Shown piece after piece: positions 35,287 to 44,281 of a stretch of DNA of 64,000 nucleotides. Positions within the stretch are counted from its first letter, which is position 1; each line of letters opens with the position of its first letter. The position numbers and the translations under genes were made by a program. The DNA is from Microbacteriaceae bacterium VKM Ac-2854 (GTDB lineage: Bacteria > Actinomycetota > Actinomycetes > Actinomycetales > Microbacteriaceae): positions 1 to 64,000 of the forward strand of contig JABMLH010000004.1 in assembly GCA_013205085.1 (NCBI GenBank). Reading direction: 5' to 3'. The notes under the pieces are model-generated. The model was not told the origin of the DNA. It worked only from the letters and a program-made list of their open reading frames with translations, and made no database searches.

Positions 35287-36599
35287 GCGACGCGGTCCTT
35301 TTCCACGGTGCGACGCTCATCTCCGGCACCGGCTCCCCCGCGGTCGTGGACGCCGCGTTCCTGGTTCGGGACGGCGTGATCGAATCGGTCGGGCGAACAG
35401 CGGACTTCCCGTCCCCGTCGGACACCGCACGGGTCGACCTGAGCGGTCGGTACGTGATGCCGACCATCGTCAACCCGCACGGCCACGTGGGTTACCTGCG
35501 CGGCGCGTCGATGGACGCGGCCAACTTCTCCCGGGAGAACGTGCTCGATCACCTCCGGCGCTTCGTCTACTACGGAGTCAGCGTCATCCAATCGCTGGGC
35601 ACCGACCGCGATGGCGTGGAGATCTCGATCCGCGACCAGCAGCGCTTGGGCACCCTCGTCGACCCGGAGCTCGCGCTGCTGCTCTCGGCAGCGAACGGGA
35701 TCGCGGCCCCCACTCCCGGGGGCGGCAACGGGGGTGCGTTCTTCGCCCCGGAGGCGATCCGCGAGGCCGACTCGCCGGAGCAGGCGCGCGAGGTGGTGCG
35801 GGCGATCCTCACCCAGCGGCCCGACGTGATCAAGTTCTGGGTCGATGACCGCAACGGCACCAAGTCGAAATTCGGCCCCGACATCTACGAGGCGATCATC
35901 GACGAGGCGCACCGGGCCGGCACGAAGGTCATCGCGCACATCTACGACCTCGAGGACGCCAAGGGCGTCGCGCGGGCCGGCGTCGACGGAACGGCTCACC
36001 TGGTGCGCGAATCCGGCCCGGATGCGGAACTGCTCGCTCTGCTGCGCGAGAACGACGTGTTCGTGTTCACGTCGATGAGCATCCAGCGGGCGATCCTCGA
36101 CGGCCGCGAGTGGCTGAACGACCCGGTGCTCGCGGAGACCGTCGACCAGGCGACGCGCGACACCTTCATCGCGATGTTCGCGCAGACGCCCGAGCACGTC
36201 CGTGCCGCGCTGACCGACGGCTACCGGATCCTGGAGAGCAGCCTCACCCAGTACGTGGATGCCGGAGTGCGCGTGCTGCTCTCGGGCGACACCGGCGTGA
36301 TGGCCCAGTTCCCGGGCTTCACCGAGCACCGCGAGCTCGAAGCGATGGTGCGGGCGGGGATGCCGACACTCGCGGCGATCCGCGCCGCGACGCTGCTGCC
36401 GGCCCGAATGCTCGGGCTGCACGACCGCGGCTCGCTCGAGGCCGGCAAGCGCGCCGACTTCATCGTGCTCGACGCTGATCCGCTGCTGGACATCGCCAAC
36501 ACCCGTTCGATCGCCGACGTGTACATCGCCGGATCGGCCATCGATCGCCCGGCGCTGCGGGCGAAGTTGCTGAGCTCGGAGGTCGCCGCCGCGGCCTGA
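35283..36599 (+). CDS. Metal-dependent amidohydrolase
   Basis: This 438-residue protein has the imidazolonepropionase-like amidohydrolase pattern. HGHVG (His-x-His) is near residue 62, followed by VIKFWVDDRNG with a Lys that could be carboxylated, then AHIYD and GTAHLV (metal His). Asp in LLSGDTG follows, and the last part is ARMLGLHDRGSLEAGKRADFIVLDADPL. It would hydrolyse a cyclic or linear amide or ester. The start overlaps the previous stop by 4 nt (ATGA), so translation is coupled. Confidence 0.87.
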   Translation: MSDAVLFHGATLISGTGSPAVVDAAFLVRDGVIESVGRTADFPSPSDTARVDLSGRYVMPTIVNPHGHVGYLRGASMDAANFSRENVLDHLRRFVYYGVSVIQSLGTDRDGVEISIRDQQRLGTLVDPELALLLSAANGIAAPTPGGGNGGAFFAPEAIREADSPEQAREVVRAILTQRPDVIKFWVDDRNGTKSKFGPDIYEAIIDEAHRAGTKVIAHIYDLEDAKGVARAGVDGTAHLVRESGPDAELLALLRENDVFVFTSMSIQRAILDGREWLNDPVLAETVDQATRDTFIAMFAQTPEHVRAALTDGYRILESSLTQYVDAGVRVLLSGDTGVMAQFPGFTEHRELEAMVRAGMPTLAAIRAATLLPARMLGLHDRGSLEAGKRADFIVLDADPLLDIANTRSIADVYIAGSAIDRPALRAKLLSSEVAAAA

Positions 36600-36724
36600 G
36601 CCGCGGGCGAGACCTGCGCCTGCTCCGCCGCGGCACCGATGCCGCGGCCGCGCCCTCGCGCGCGCCGTTGCACCCACTCGATCGACCCCACCCGTAGAAA
36701 TCCCTCCGATGAAGGAAAGAGATA

Positions 36725-38296
36725 ATGGCGTCTCCCTCGATTTCGACCACCCCTGACGGCACTCCCGGCGACTCGTCCGGCGGCACGCCCGACAGACCGC
36801 TCCGCACCCGGCCCTACGCACTGATCGTGGCCGTGTTCCTCCTGATCGAAGTCACCGGCATCTTCGAGCAGACGATGATCTACGTCGCCCTCCCCACCCT
36901 GATGGGTGTCTTCGAAACCGATGCCGCCACGATCTCGTGGGGCATCACCGTGTTCCTGCTCGTCGGCGCAGGAACCGCCGCGATCTCCGGCCGCCTCGGC
37001 GACATCTACGGACGCAAGAAGGTCCTCGTGGTGCTGATGGTCGTCTCGACGGTGGGTTCGTTCGTCAGCGTGATCTTCGGCAACTTCGAGGGCATCCTGA
37101 TCGGACGTGCCCTGCAGGGCACCAGCGCGGCGCTGTTCCCGCTGCTGGTCGGCATCGCCCGGGAGGTCGTGCCGGCCCCGCGAGTTCCGGTCCTGATCGC
37201 TCTGACGACGGGCTCCGCCGTGATCGGCGGCTCGCTGGGCGCCCTGGCCGCCGGCATCCTGCTGGAGTCCAGCGGCTGGCACAGCATGTTCGTCGCGTCG
37301 GGGATCCTCGCGCTGCTCGCGCTGTTCTCCACTCTGTTGCTGCCGCCGTCGATCGTCGCACCCGCCGTCCACGGCCGTCTCGACATCCTCGGTGGAGTAC
37401 TGCTCGCCCCGGCCGTCGCCGCCGTGCTCTTCGGGGTGAACACTGCGCGAGGCGCGGGGGTGACGCCGCTGACCGTGATCCTCATCGTGGGTGGTCTGGC
37501 GCTCTTCGCCGGCTGGATCGTGCTGGAGCTGCGACTGAAGGAGCCGATGTTCAACCTGCGCCTCTTCACCCAGCGACCGCTCGTGCTGGCGCTGCTGATC
37601 ACCGCGTTGGTCGGTCTCGGCATCTTCGCGACCGGCGCGCTGCTCAACCCGATCCTGTTGCAGGGAGCCGTGACGAATCCGGTCGGTCTCGGCCTCACCC
37701 CGACGACCGCCGGGCTCTACGGGCTGATCACCGGCGCGATCGGCTTCGTGCTGTCGCCGATCGGCGGAAAGGTCGCGGCGAAGTACGGCGCGAAGATCAC
37801 CCTCATCGCGGGCATCGCCGTCGCGGTCGTGGGCTTCGGTGGGTTCGCCTTCTTCGTGCACGACCTCGCCCTCGCCCTCGTGGCGTCGGTCGTCTCCGGC
37901 GTCGGCACGTCCCTGATCCTGGCCGGACTGCCCAATCTCATCGTCGAGCTGGTGCCGCCGGAGAACACCGGCGAAGCCGTCGGCATGATCTACTCCGTGG
38001 GCCGGACGCTGTTCCAGGCCATCGCCACCGCGGTCGCCGGCCTCATCCTCTCCTCCAGCGTCGTCGAGGCGAGCGGGGCGCCGACGAGCGCGGCCTGGTA
38101 CGGGGCGGTCGGCTTCATCGCCGTGACCGGGATCCTCGCCATGATCATCACCGCCGTTGTGAAGAAGGTCACGCCGATGGATCAGCGCGGCGACGTGATC
38201 GAGGCGGTCGTCACCGCCCCCGCTGCCACTCCCGCCGACTCGGCGGCACCGACGGCCACCGCCCTTCGTTCCCCCATTTCCAGCACCAAGGAGTAA
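36725..38296 (+). CDS. MFS transporter, DHA2/EmrB-QacA type (14 segments)
   Basis: This 523-residue protein has about 14 hydrophobic segments, with SWGITVFLLVGAGTAAISGRLGDIYGRKKVL (motif A) and GTSAALFPLLVGIAREV. Its position in the catabolic operon argues for uptake or efflux of the operon's substrate or product rather than general drug export. The 125 nt before it contain AAGGAAAGAG just upstream of the ATG. Confidence 0.87.
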   Translation: MASPSISTTPDGTPGDSSGGTPDRPLRTRPYALIVAVFLLIEVTGIFEQTMIYVALPTLMGVFETDAATISWGITVFLLVGAGTAAISGRLGDIYGRKKVLVVLMVVSTVGSFVSVIFGNFEGILIGRALQGTSAALFPLLVGIAREVVPAPRVPVLIALTTGSAVIGGSLGALAAGILLESSGWHSMFVASGILALLALFSTLLLPPSIVAPAVHGRLDILGGVLLAPAVAAVLFGVNTARGAGVTPLTVILIVGGLALFAGWIVLELRLKEPMFNLRLFTQRPLVLALLITALVGLGIFATGALLNPILLQGAVTNPVGLGLTPTTAGLYGLITGAIGFVLSPIGGKVAAKYGAKITLIAGIAVAVVGFGGFAFFVHDLALALVASVVSGVGTSLILAGLPNLIVELVPPENTGEAVGMIYSVGRTLFQAIATAVAGLILSSSVVEASGAPTSAAWYGAVGFIAVTGILAMIITAVVKKVTPMDQRGDVIEAVVTAPAATPADSAAPTATALRSPISSTKE

Positions 38297-38301
38297 TCAC
38301 C

Positions 38302-39111
38302 ATGCGCACCTTCCCTCGCCGGATCCGCACCGGCCTCGAGTCCGGCGGCAACGTCTTCGGCGTCACCATCCAGCTGCCCAGTCCGGACGCGGTCGAGATG
38401 GTCGGCCTCACCGGCTACGACTTCGCCTGGATCGACGCCGAGCACGGCACCCTCGACCTCAGCGACATCAACACGCTGGTGCGCTCGGCCGACGCCGTCG
38501 GCATCGACGCCATCGTCCGCGTCCCCGATCACAACCCGTCCTTCATCCAACGCGTGATGGACCTCGGGGCGACCGGGATCATGGCACCGCACATCCGCAC
38601 GCTCGCCGACGCCCGCGGGATCGTCTCGGCCGCGAAGTTCGCGCCGGAGGGGATCCGCGGCGCCTGCCCGTCGACGCGGGCCGTCGGTCATCTCACCACG
38701 GACTGGGCCGGGGAATACCGCACGGCCAACGCCGACGTGCTGGTCTACGGCCTGATCGAAGACCTCGAGGGGGTCGAGAACGTCGAGGAGATCGCCCGGG
38801 AGTCGGGGCTGGACGGGCTCGTGTTCGGGCCGTTCGACCTCTCGATGGAACTCGGGCTCGACGGCGATATCGCCCACCCCGAGGTGCAGCGCTTGCACGA
38901 CCGGGTGACGGCGGCGGCTCGCGATGCCGGCATCGAGTACATCGCGATCCCGTCGTGGGAGATCGGCGGATTCGAGCGACTCGTCGCCGACGGGGTGCGG
39001 ATGTTCAACGTCACCGGCGACCGAGGCGGCCTGTACATGGCGTACGCCGGTGCGCTCGCGGATGCGCGCACGAAGATCTCCGCTCAGCAGCGCGTCGAGG
39101 TGAACGCCTGA
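38302..39111 (+). CDS. HpcH/HpaI-family aldolase
   Basis: This 269-residue class II aldolase of the HpaI/citrate-lyase-beta barrel has IDAEHGTLDL (family LDxEHGP), a catalytic region GIMAPHIRT, GLIEDLEGVENVEEIA (metal-binding Glu) and GPFDLSMELG (metal-binding Asp). It typically cleaves 4-hydroxy-2-oxo acids to pyruvate and an aldehyde. AAGGAG sits 8 nt before the ATG. The stop overlaps the next start (TGATG). Confidence 0.87.
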   Translation: MRTFPRRIRTGLESGGNVFGVTIQLPSPDAVEMVGLTGYDFAWIDAEHGTLDLSDINTLVRSADAVGIDAIVRVPDHNPSFIQRVMDLGATGIMAPHIRTLADARGIVSAAKFAPEGIRGACPSTRAVGHLTTDWAGEYRTANADVLVYGLIEDLEGVENVEEIARESGLDGLVFGPFDLSMELGLDGDIAHPEVQRLHDRVTAAARDAGIEYIAIPSWEIGGFERLVADGVRMFNVTGDRGGLYMAYAGALADARTKISAQQRVEVNA

Positions 39112-40058
39112 TGGGCGCGCCGACCGAGGACGAGGTCATCGGCTACGTCGACTCGCTCTCCAACTGGGGGCGCTGGGGCGCGGAGGACCGTCTCGGCACC
39201 CTCAACCTGATCACACCCGAAGCGCGGGTCCGCGCCGCGACCCTCGTCGAGTCGGGCGACGTCGTCTCGCTCTCGCGCGACATCGATCCCGAGAACGCGG
39301 ATCCGTTGGGCACCGGTCTGGCGACCGTGCAGCGTTTTATGGGGATCGGGGAGGCCGAGCACCACATCGGCAAAGGCCGGGTGCGCTTCGACGGAGTGAC
39401 CGAGTACGTCGGCATCGCAGCCCACGGTTCGAACACGCATCTGGACGGCCTCGCGCACTACTCCTGGGATGGAAAGAACTACAACGGCTTCGCCGCGAGC
39501 GAGACCACCTCGCTCGGTGGGGCTCAGGCGCTGTCGGTGCACCACGCCAGCGCGGGCATCGTTTCCCGCGGCATCCTGCTCGACATCCCCGCGCTGCTGG
39601 GCGTGCCGTGGTTGCAGCCGGGACACGCGATCACCCCGGAGCAGCTGCGCGCGGCCGAGGAGCGTCAGGGCGTGAGCGTCGGCGCCGGTGACGCCCTTCT
39701 CGTGCACACCGGGCACGTCGCGCGCACCTTCGCCGAGGGGCCCAACGACCCGCGGCTGCCGAATCAGCCGGGTCTGCAGGCGGGCTGCCTGCCGTACCTG
39801 CGTGAGCGCGACGTCGCCGTGATCGGGATGGACGCGATCCAGGACGTGCAGCCCTCCGGCTACGGCCTGGACCTGCTCCGGCCGATCCACACGGTCGGCC
39901 TCGTCGCGCTCGGCCTGTGGCTGATCGACAACATGGAGCTGACGGAGCTGGCCGAGGTCTGCCGACGGGCGCAGCGCTGGGAGTTCTTCTTCGCGATGCT
40001 GCCGTGGCGGATGAAGGGCGTCACGTCCAGCGCGACGAATCCGGTCGCCGTGTTCTAG
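39111..40058 (+). CDS. Cyclase-family metal-dependent hydrolase
   Basis: This 315-residue protein of the cyclase/kynurenine-formamidase/isatin-hydrolase family has the metal motif HGSNTHLDGLAHY (HxxTHxDxxxH) near residue 105 and a later active-site region (GVSVGAGDALLVHTGHVA). It would hydrolyse an amide or lactam bond. Translationally coupled to the aldolase, it closes the operon. Confidence 0.85.
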   Translation: MGAPTEDEVIGYVDSLSNWGRWGAEDRLGTLNLITPEARVRAATLVESGDVVSLSRDIDPENADPLGTGLATVQRFMGIGEAEHHIGKGRVRFDGVTEYVGIAAHGSNTHLDGLAHYSWDGKNYNGFAASETTSLGGAQALSVHHASAGIVSRGILLDIPALLGVPWLQPGHAITPEQLRAAEERQGVSVGAGDALLVHTGHVARTFAEGPNDPRLPNQPGLQAGCLPYLRERDVAVIGMDAIQDVQPSGYGLDLLRPIHTVGLVALGLWLIDNMELTELAEVCRRAQRWEFFFAMLPWRMKGVTSSATNPVAVF

Positions 40059-40103
40059 GGAACGACATCGAGCTCTCCGGCCGGGGAGCGGCGCCCCCGG
40101 CCG

Positions 40104-40619
40104 TCAGCCGAGGTGCGCGACCAGCTCGAGGGCGATGACGAGCAGGCTCAGCACGACCTCGGCGATCAGAACGGCCGCCTTGTGCAGCAGCGGGATGCTC
40201 AGCCGCCGGATCGCCAAGTAGCCGACGAGGACGAGCGAGAGCACGAGGGCGACGATCGCCCCGGCGAGCGCGTCCGCCGTCGTCCACCAGCCGGCGCCGG
40301 CGGCGAGCAGCAGCAGTACCGGCGCGATCAGCACCGTGCCAGCACCCACGCCGACCGCGATCATGTGCCGCAGCTCGCCGCGGTTCGGCAGGCTCTGGTG
40401 CACGACCAGGTGGCTGATCAGGTCGGCGACGAACACGGCGAGGAGGGTGCCCACCACGGCGATGCCGAGAGTCAGACCCGCCGAGAGCGCCGACGTCTCG
40501 TCGGCATGCGACTGCAGAGCGAGCACGACCGAGAGGCTCGTGAAGCTCACGTAGACGCGTTCCTTGAGGCGCTCGGCCCGCTGTCGGGTCGGCTCCGGCG
40601 CGGTGTTGTCATCGTTCAT
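40104..40619 (-). CDS. Hypothetical membrane protein
   Basis: This 171-residue protein has four hydrophobic segments after a charged N-terminus (TRQRAERLKERVYVSFTSLSVVLAL). The ATG at 40619 has GGAG 8 nt upstream. It is monocistronic or the last gene of the membrane-protein unit to its right, 103 nt apart. I do not recognise the family. Confidence 0.72.
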   Translation of the reverse strand: MNDDNTAPEPTRQRAERLKERVYVSFTSLSVVLALQSHADETSALSAGLTLGIAVVGTLLAVFVADLISHLVVHQSLPNRGELRHMIAVGVGAGTVLIAPVLLLLAAGAGWWTTADALAGAIVALVLSLVLVGYLAIRRLSIPLLHKAAVLIAEVVLSLLVIALELVAHLG

Positions 40620-40722
40620 CGCTCTGCTCCGTCGTCGTCTGAATGTGTGCACCCTCGGCGGAGTGCGAGGAGAGCCCAGCGCCCGCCTCGGACGAGCGGA
40701 CGCTGGGCTCGATTCCTTGCGA

Positions 40723-41976
40723 TCAGCGCACTCCGCCGGCTGCCGCCGGCTCCGTGGCGGCCGGCGCGGCGGCGGCAGTCGCCGTGGCGGCCGATGCTGT
40801 GACAGCCGATGCTGTGACAGCCGGTGCTGTGACGGCCGATGCCGTGGCCGGCACGACTTCGGCGGGCTGGGCGGCCTCGCTCTCGCGACGGGCAGCCTTC
40901 TGCGCGATCCGCTTCGTGCGGATGCCGACGATGGCCGTCAGAAGCACGGCCGCCGCCGTCCAGATCAGCAGCAGGAGCAGCCACCGGCCGAGGCCGTTAC
41001 CGCCGAAGAAGAGGATGCTGCGCATCGATTCGAAGGCGCCGGATCCGAGCCAGCCGTTGTGGATGCCCTGCCAGAACGGCGGCAGCATCGATTCCGGCGC
41101 GCTATTGCCGGCGCTGGTGAAGCTGAAGGCGACCAGGATCAGGATCTCGGCGAACACCGCTGCCTGGCCGAGCAGCAACGTGAACAGCGTCGCGATCATC
41201 CCGACGGTGAACGCGTAGATCATGCCCACCCCCAGCAGTGCGGCGATCGTGCCGAAGGTGGCACCGTAGTCCACGAAGAAGCTGATCACGGTGAAGCCGA
41301 TGATCGGGACCAGGATCGCGGCGCCGATCGCGGTCACGGTCAACTCGCGCGCCCCCGCACCGGGGATGATCTGGCTGATGACGGTGATGCTGAGGAAGGC
41401 GCCGACGGTGCAGATCACCAGCAAGAAGAACAACACCGTGCCGGTGGGATCGTCGGCGGGCAGCGGGGCGACGTCGGTGATGGTGTTGGTGCCGCCCAGC
41501 TGCGCGGCGATCCGGTCGCCGACGGTCTGTACCGTCGACGCGGCGAGCCTGCCCCCGCCGGAGGCGACGATGGTCGTGACGTTCGTCCCGTCGACAATGA
41601 TCGCCCCGACAGCGTCGCGGGTGGCGACGGCGTCGTGCGCCGCCGTGGCGTCCGTCGTCTGGGTGATGTCGAACGCGCCTTCCGCCTGGTCCTCGATCGC
41701 TGCGGCGAGCTGTTCGGTGACCGCTGACGGTCCGGCGACGGTGAGGGCCAGGTCGTGCGGCGTCGGCGCGTGGGTGGCGCTGACGAAGCAGAGCGTGAAG
41801 GTGATCAGGAAGAACAGCGGCATCGCGATGACCGCGATCAGTCGGGTCCGCAGGGTCGCCTGACGGCTCGGGTCGATCGAACCGGGGGTGGCGACCGTGT
41901 CGAGGTGGTTCTCGGGCATGGTGGAGAGTTCGGCCGTGGTCAGCGGCGTCTTGTTCGGGGTCGAGGCGGTGCTCAT
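40723..41976 (-). CDS. ABC-2/YhgE-like integral membrane protein, paralogue 1
   Basis: This is a 417-residue protein: one N-terminal hydrophobic segment (IAVIAMPLFFLITFTLCFVSA), an extracytoplasmic domain of about 130 residues, then five membrane segments and an Ala/Thr-rich C-terminus. This one-plus-five arrangement resembles the YhgE/Pip and ABC-2 permease layout. ESMLPPFWQGIHNGWLGSGAFESMRSILFFGGNG is closely shared with the next gene. No ATPase is linked. It starts inside the end of its paralogue (ATGA). Four 15-bp repeats encode part of its tail. Confidence 0.72.
   Translation of the reverse strand: MSTASTPNKTPLTTAELSTMPENHLDTVATPGSIDPSRQATLRTRLIAVIAMPLFFLITFTLCFVSATHAPTPHDLALTVAGPSAVTEQLAAAIEDQAEGAFDITQTTDATAAHDAVATRDAVGAIIVDGTNVTTIVASGGGRLAASTVQTVGDRIAAQLGGTNTITDVAPLPADDPTGTVLFFLLVICTVGAFLSITVISQIIPGAGARELTVTAIGAAILVPIIGFTVISFFVDYGATFGTIAALLGVGMIYAFTVGMIATLFTLLLGQAAVFAEILILVAFSFTSAGNSAPESMLPPFWQGIHNGWLGSGAFESMRSILFFGGNGLGRWLLLLLIWTAAAVLLTAIVGIRTKRIAQKAARRESEAAQPAEVVPATASAVTAPAVTASAVTASAATATAAAAPAATEPAAAGGVR
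40791..40850. repeat. Four 15-bp tandem repeats in the tail of the membrane protein gene
   Basis: The unit CCGATGCTGTGACAG occurs twice exactly (40791-40820) and twice with changes (40821-40850). It is in frame, encoding repeats of the type VTASA in the C-terminal cytoplasmic tail. Unit length is a multiple of three, so copy-number change would preserve the frame. Confidence 0.8.
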
Positions 41977-43223
41977 CGCAGTGCTCCTTCACGGGCCGGC
42001 AGAGCCCGCTGTTCGCTTCCGTCGCTCTCGAGCGAGGGGTAGTGGGGATCGTCGAGCTGATAGCTCTCGAGTTGGACGTGTCGGCGACGCTCCTGCGCCT
42101 CCGCGCCGGAGGGGCGGGAGTCGTCGGGGTCGGCGGCGGAAGCGACACGGGCGGCGGAGGCGGTGACCTCGGCCAGCTGCTTCCGCTGAACGCGCACGGT
42201 CTTGGCCTGGTGGATGATGAAGGTGACCAGCATCAGGCCCACGGTCCACGCGGCGAGCTGGAACAGCCAACGACCGACTCCGTTGCCGTCGAAGTAGACG
42301 ATCGAGCGGAACGATTCCATCGCGCCGGCGCCGAAGTAGACGTTGTGGATCGCCTGCCAGAACGGCGGCAGCATCGCCTCGGGCGAGGCCCCGCCCGCAC
42401 CCGGGAAGTTCAGGAACACCACGAGTGCCATCACCCCGAACGTCGCCGCCCGGCCCAACAGCTGCTCGATGACGATGGCCGCGCAACCGACGGTGAAGAC
42501 GTACAGCGCGTTCACGCCGAGCAGGCCTGCGATCGTGCCGAAGCCGGCCCCGTAGTCGCCGATGAAAATGGACGACAGTCCGAACGCGATCAGCGGGGCG
42601 ACGATCGAGGCGACCGCGACGGCGGCGTAGCGCACGCGCAGCTTCGCCCCCGGCATCACCTGCGTCAGCACGATGATCACGAGATAGGCAGCGAGCGACG
42701 TGTAGGTGAGCAGGTAGAAGAGACCGACACCGAGCGGATCCTCGGCGCTCAACGGCGCCACGTCGGTCACGGTCACGGTCGTGCCCAGTTGCTCGGCGAC
42801 GGAGTCGCCGACCGACTCGACGGCGGCCGAAACGGCGCGCCCCTCCGCGCCGGCGACGTAGCTCGTCACGGCGAAGGTCGGGGCCGACTGCTCGTCGGCG
42901 GCAGGAACGACGTCGATCTGGATCGAGCCGTCGAAACTCCGGTCCTCGACGCGGGAGCGGGCCTCGGAGACGACGTCGGTCCGCTCGGCGGCGAACCGAC
43001 CGGTCTCATCGAGCGTCGTCGCGATCTGCGACACGACCTGATCGGGCCCGACGATCAGGATCGGGAGTTCGTGCGGCGTCGGGTTGTGCAGGGCGCTGAC
43101 GAATGCCAGCGGGAAGGCGATCACGAAGAAGAGCGGCAGCAGGAAGGCCGACGCGATCTGAACGATCGGGTTCGGCCGACGCGATGTCGTGGGTGCGGGG
43201 TCGGCAGGGGCAGCATCAGTCAC
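41973..43223 (-). CDS. ABC-2/YhgE-like integral membrane protein, paralogue 2
   Basis: This 416-residue protein has the same topology as the next gene: helix near residue 20, external domain, five helices from about residue 195, charged tail. The shared blocks EAMLPPFWQAIHNVYFGAGAMESFRSIVYFDGNGVGRWL and TPHELPILIVGP show tandem duplication. It is divergent from tetR with an operator array between, so TetR probably represses the pair. Function is unknown; small-molecule or lipid export is a guess. Confidence 0.74.
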   Translation of the reverse strand: MTDAAPADPAPTTSRRPNPIVQIASAFLLPLFFVIAFPLAFVSALHNPTPHELPILIVGPDQVVSQIATTLDETGRFAAERTDVVSEARSRVEDRSFDGSIQIDVVPAADEQSAPTFAVTSYVAGAEGRAVSAAVESVGDSVAEQLGTTVTVTDVAPLSAEDPLGVGLFYLLTYTSLAAYLVIIVLTQVMPGAKLRVRYAAVAVASIVAPLIAFGLSSIFIGDYGAGFGTIAGLLGVNALYVFTVGCAAIVIEQLLGRAATFGVMALVVFLNFPGAGGASPEAMLPPFWQAIHNVYFGAGAMESFRSIVYFDGNGVGRWLFQLAAWTVGLMLVTFIIHQAKTVRVQRKQLAEVTASAARVASAADPDDSRPSGAEAQERRRHVQLESYQLDDPHYPSLESDGSEQRALPAREGALR

Positions 43224-43265
43224 GCGGGGTCTCCAGTGGCGAGTCGGTGAAGCGGGACAGCATTT

Positions 43266-43309
43266 GTAAACACTGTTTGTAAACAGTGATCACTGTAAAC
43301 TACGTTTAC
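43266..43309. promoter_or_regulatory. Operator array between the membrane-protein pair and tetR
   Basis: GTAAAC occurs at 43266-43271, 43279-43284 and 43295-43300, and its complement GTTTAC at 43304-43309. They build overlapping palindromes: CACTGTTT-GT-AAACAGTG (43271-43288), ACAGTGATCACTGT (43283-43296) and GTAAAC-TAC-GTTTAC (43295-43309). The region is markedly AT-richer than its surroundings and sits in the divergent gap, so it is a good candidate for multiple TetR dimers. Confidence 0.75.
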
Positions 43310-43395
43310 GATTGTCAGCAACACGGGCGGACGCTTCTGAGCGGACGCGCACGCAGAACCGGGTTCACCCGATCCGGTCGACGAAGGGCACGCAG

Positions 43396-43965
43396 ATGGC
43401 AACGGTCGCGAAGGCGAGACGAGATCGATCGGCCGGCATCCGCGACGCCATCCGAGCCTCCGCCGCCCGGCTGTTCCGGGAGCGCGGCTTCGACGGCACC
43501 GGCGTGCGGGACATCGCCGCAGATGCCGAGGTGAATCCGGCCATCGTGATCCGGCACTTCGGGTCGAAGGAGGCGCTCTTCATCGAGACGGTCGACGCCA
43601 CCGCGACCTGGCTGGCGCTCCTGGACGGACCGATCGATGACGTCGGCCGACGAGCCGTGCGCAGCATCCTGCACGGAAGCAGCACCGGCGCCCTGTCGGT
43701 CTTCGGCGTCGTCGTGCGCGCCTCCAGCCGCCCGGACATCCGCGACAACCTGCGTCGATCGATGATCGACACCTTCGCGGCCCCCATGATCGATCGGATC
43801 GAGGCCACCGACTCCCCCCTTCGAGCGCACCTGTTCGCCGCCCAGCTCATCGGGCTCATGTCCGCCCTCGTCGTCTACGACGACCCGGTCCTACTGAGCG
43901 CGGATGCGGAGCAGATCGTCGACCTCTACGGCGGCGCGCTCCAGGGGATCCTCACCGAAGGTTGA
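43396..43965 (+). CDS. TetR/AcrR-family regulator
   Basis: This 189-residue regulator has a basic N-terminus and an HTH at about residues 35-60 (TGVRDIAADAEVNPAIVIRHFGSKEALF). The C-terminal domain is the TetR_C type with HLFAAQLIGLMSALVVYDDPV. ATG at 43396 follows GAAGGG. It is divergent from the duplicated membrane proteins and likely binds the GTAAAC array. The 3' end overlaps the remnant MerR frame on the other strand. Confidence 0.86.
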   Translation: MATVAKARRDRSAGIRDAIRASAARLFRERGFDGTGVRDIAADAEVNPAIVIRHFGSKEALFIETVDATATWLALLDGPIDDVGRRAVRSILHGSSTGALSVFGVVVRASSRPDIRDNLRRSMIDTFAAPMIDRIEATDSPLRAHLFAAQLIGLMSALVVYDDPVLLSADAEQIVDLYGGALQGILTEG

Positions 43966-44260
43966 CCCGAGTTCGGAACCCCTGGCCATCGCCGCGCTGA
44001 TGCGATCCCGCTCCGACTCGAGCAGTTCGAAGACCTCGGCGGATGCCTGACCGGAGTCGACGCACGGCAGCAGCTGCCGGATGGTGCGGCTCGCCAGACC
44101 CGCCGTGAAGAACTGCTGGATCAACCACACCTGCTCGACGGCCGACTCGGGATACAACCGCTGCCCCGCCGCGGTGCGATCCTCCTGGCCGACGGAGAAA
44201 CCGAGCCGTGCAGGAAAAAAGGGCGGCGATTCTCCTTCAACGCAGGGCTTCTCCGTACCG
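43891..44260 (-). pseudogene. MerR-family regulator remnant
   Basis: The intact part (about 44000-44175) reads DRTAAGQRLYPESAVEQVWLIQQFFTAGLASRTIRQLLPCVDS, a clear MerR segment from the wing through the first helix of the effector arm. Upstream, a second frame reads LLRYGEALR, corresponding to the conserved LRYYEExGLL, then hits a stop. About 30 codons lie between the two pieces where a functional gene has about 8. The N-terminal HTH is not readable. It is therefore a decayed gene. The last ~75 nt overlap tetR antisense. Confidence 0.6.
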
Positions 44261-44281
44261 CAGGAGAATCCGGAGACGAGC

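Noticed and set aside
40791-40850. Tandem repeats considered as a CRISPR-like array
   Set aside because: Units are contiguous without spacers, in frame within a protein tail; no cas genes are present.
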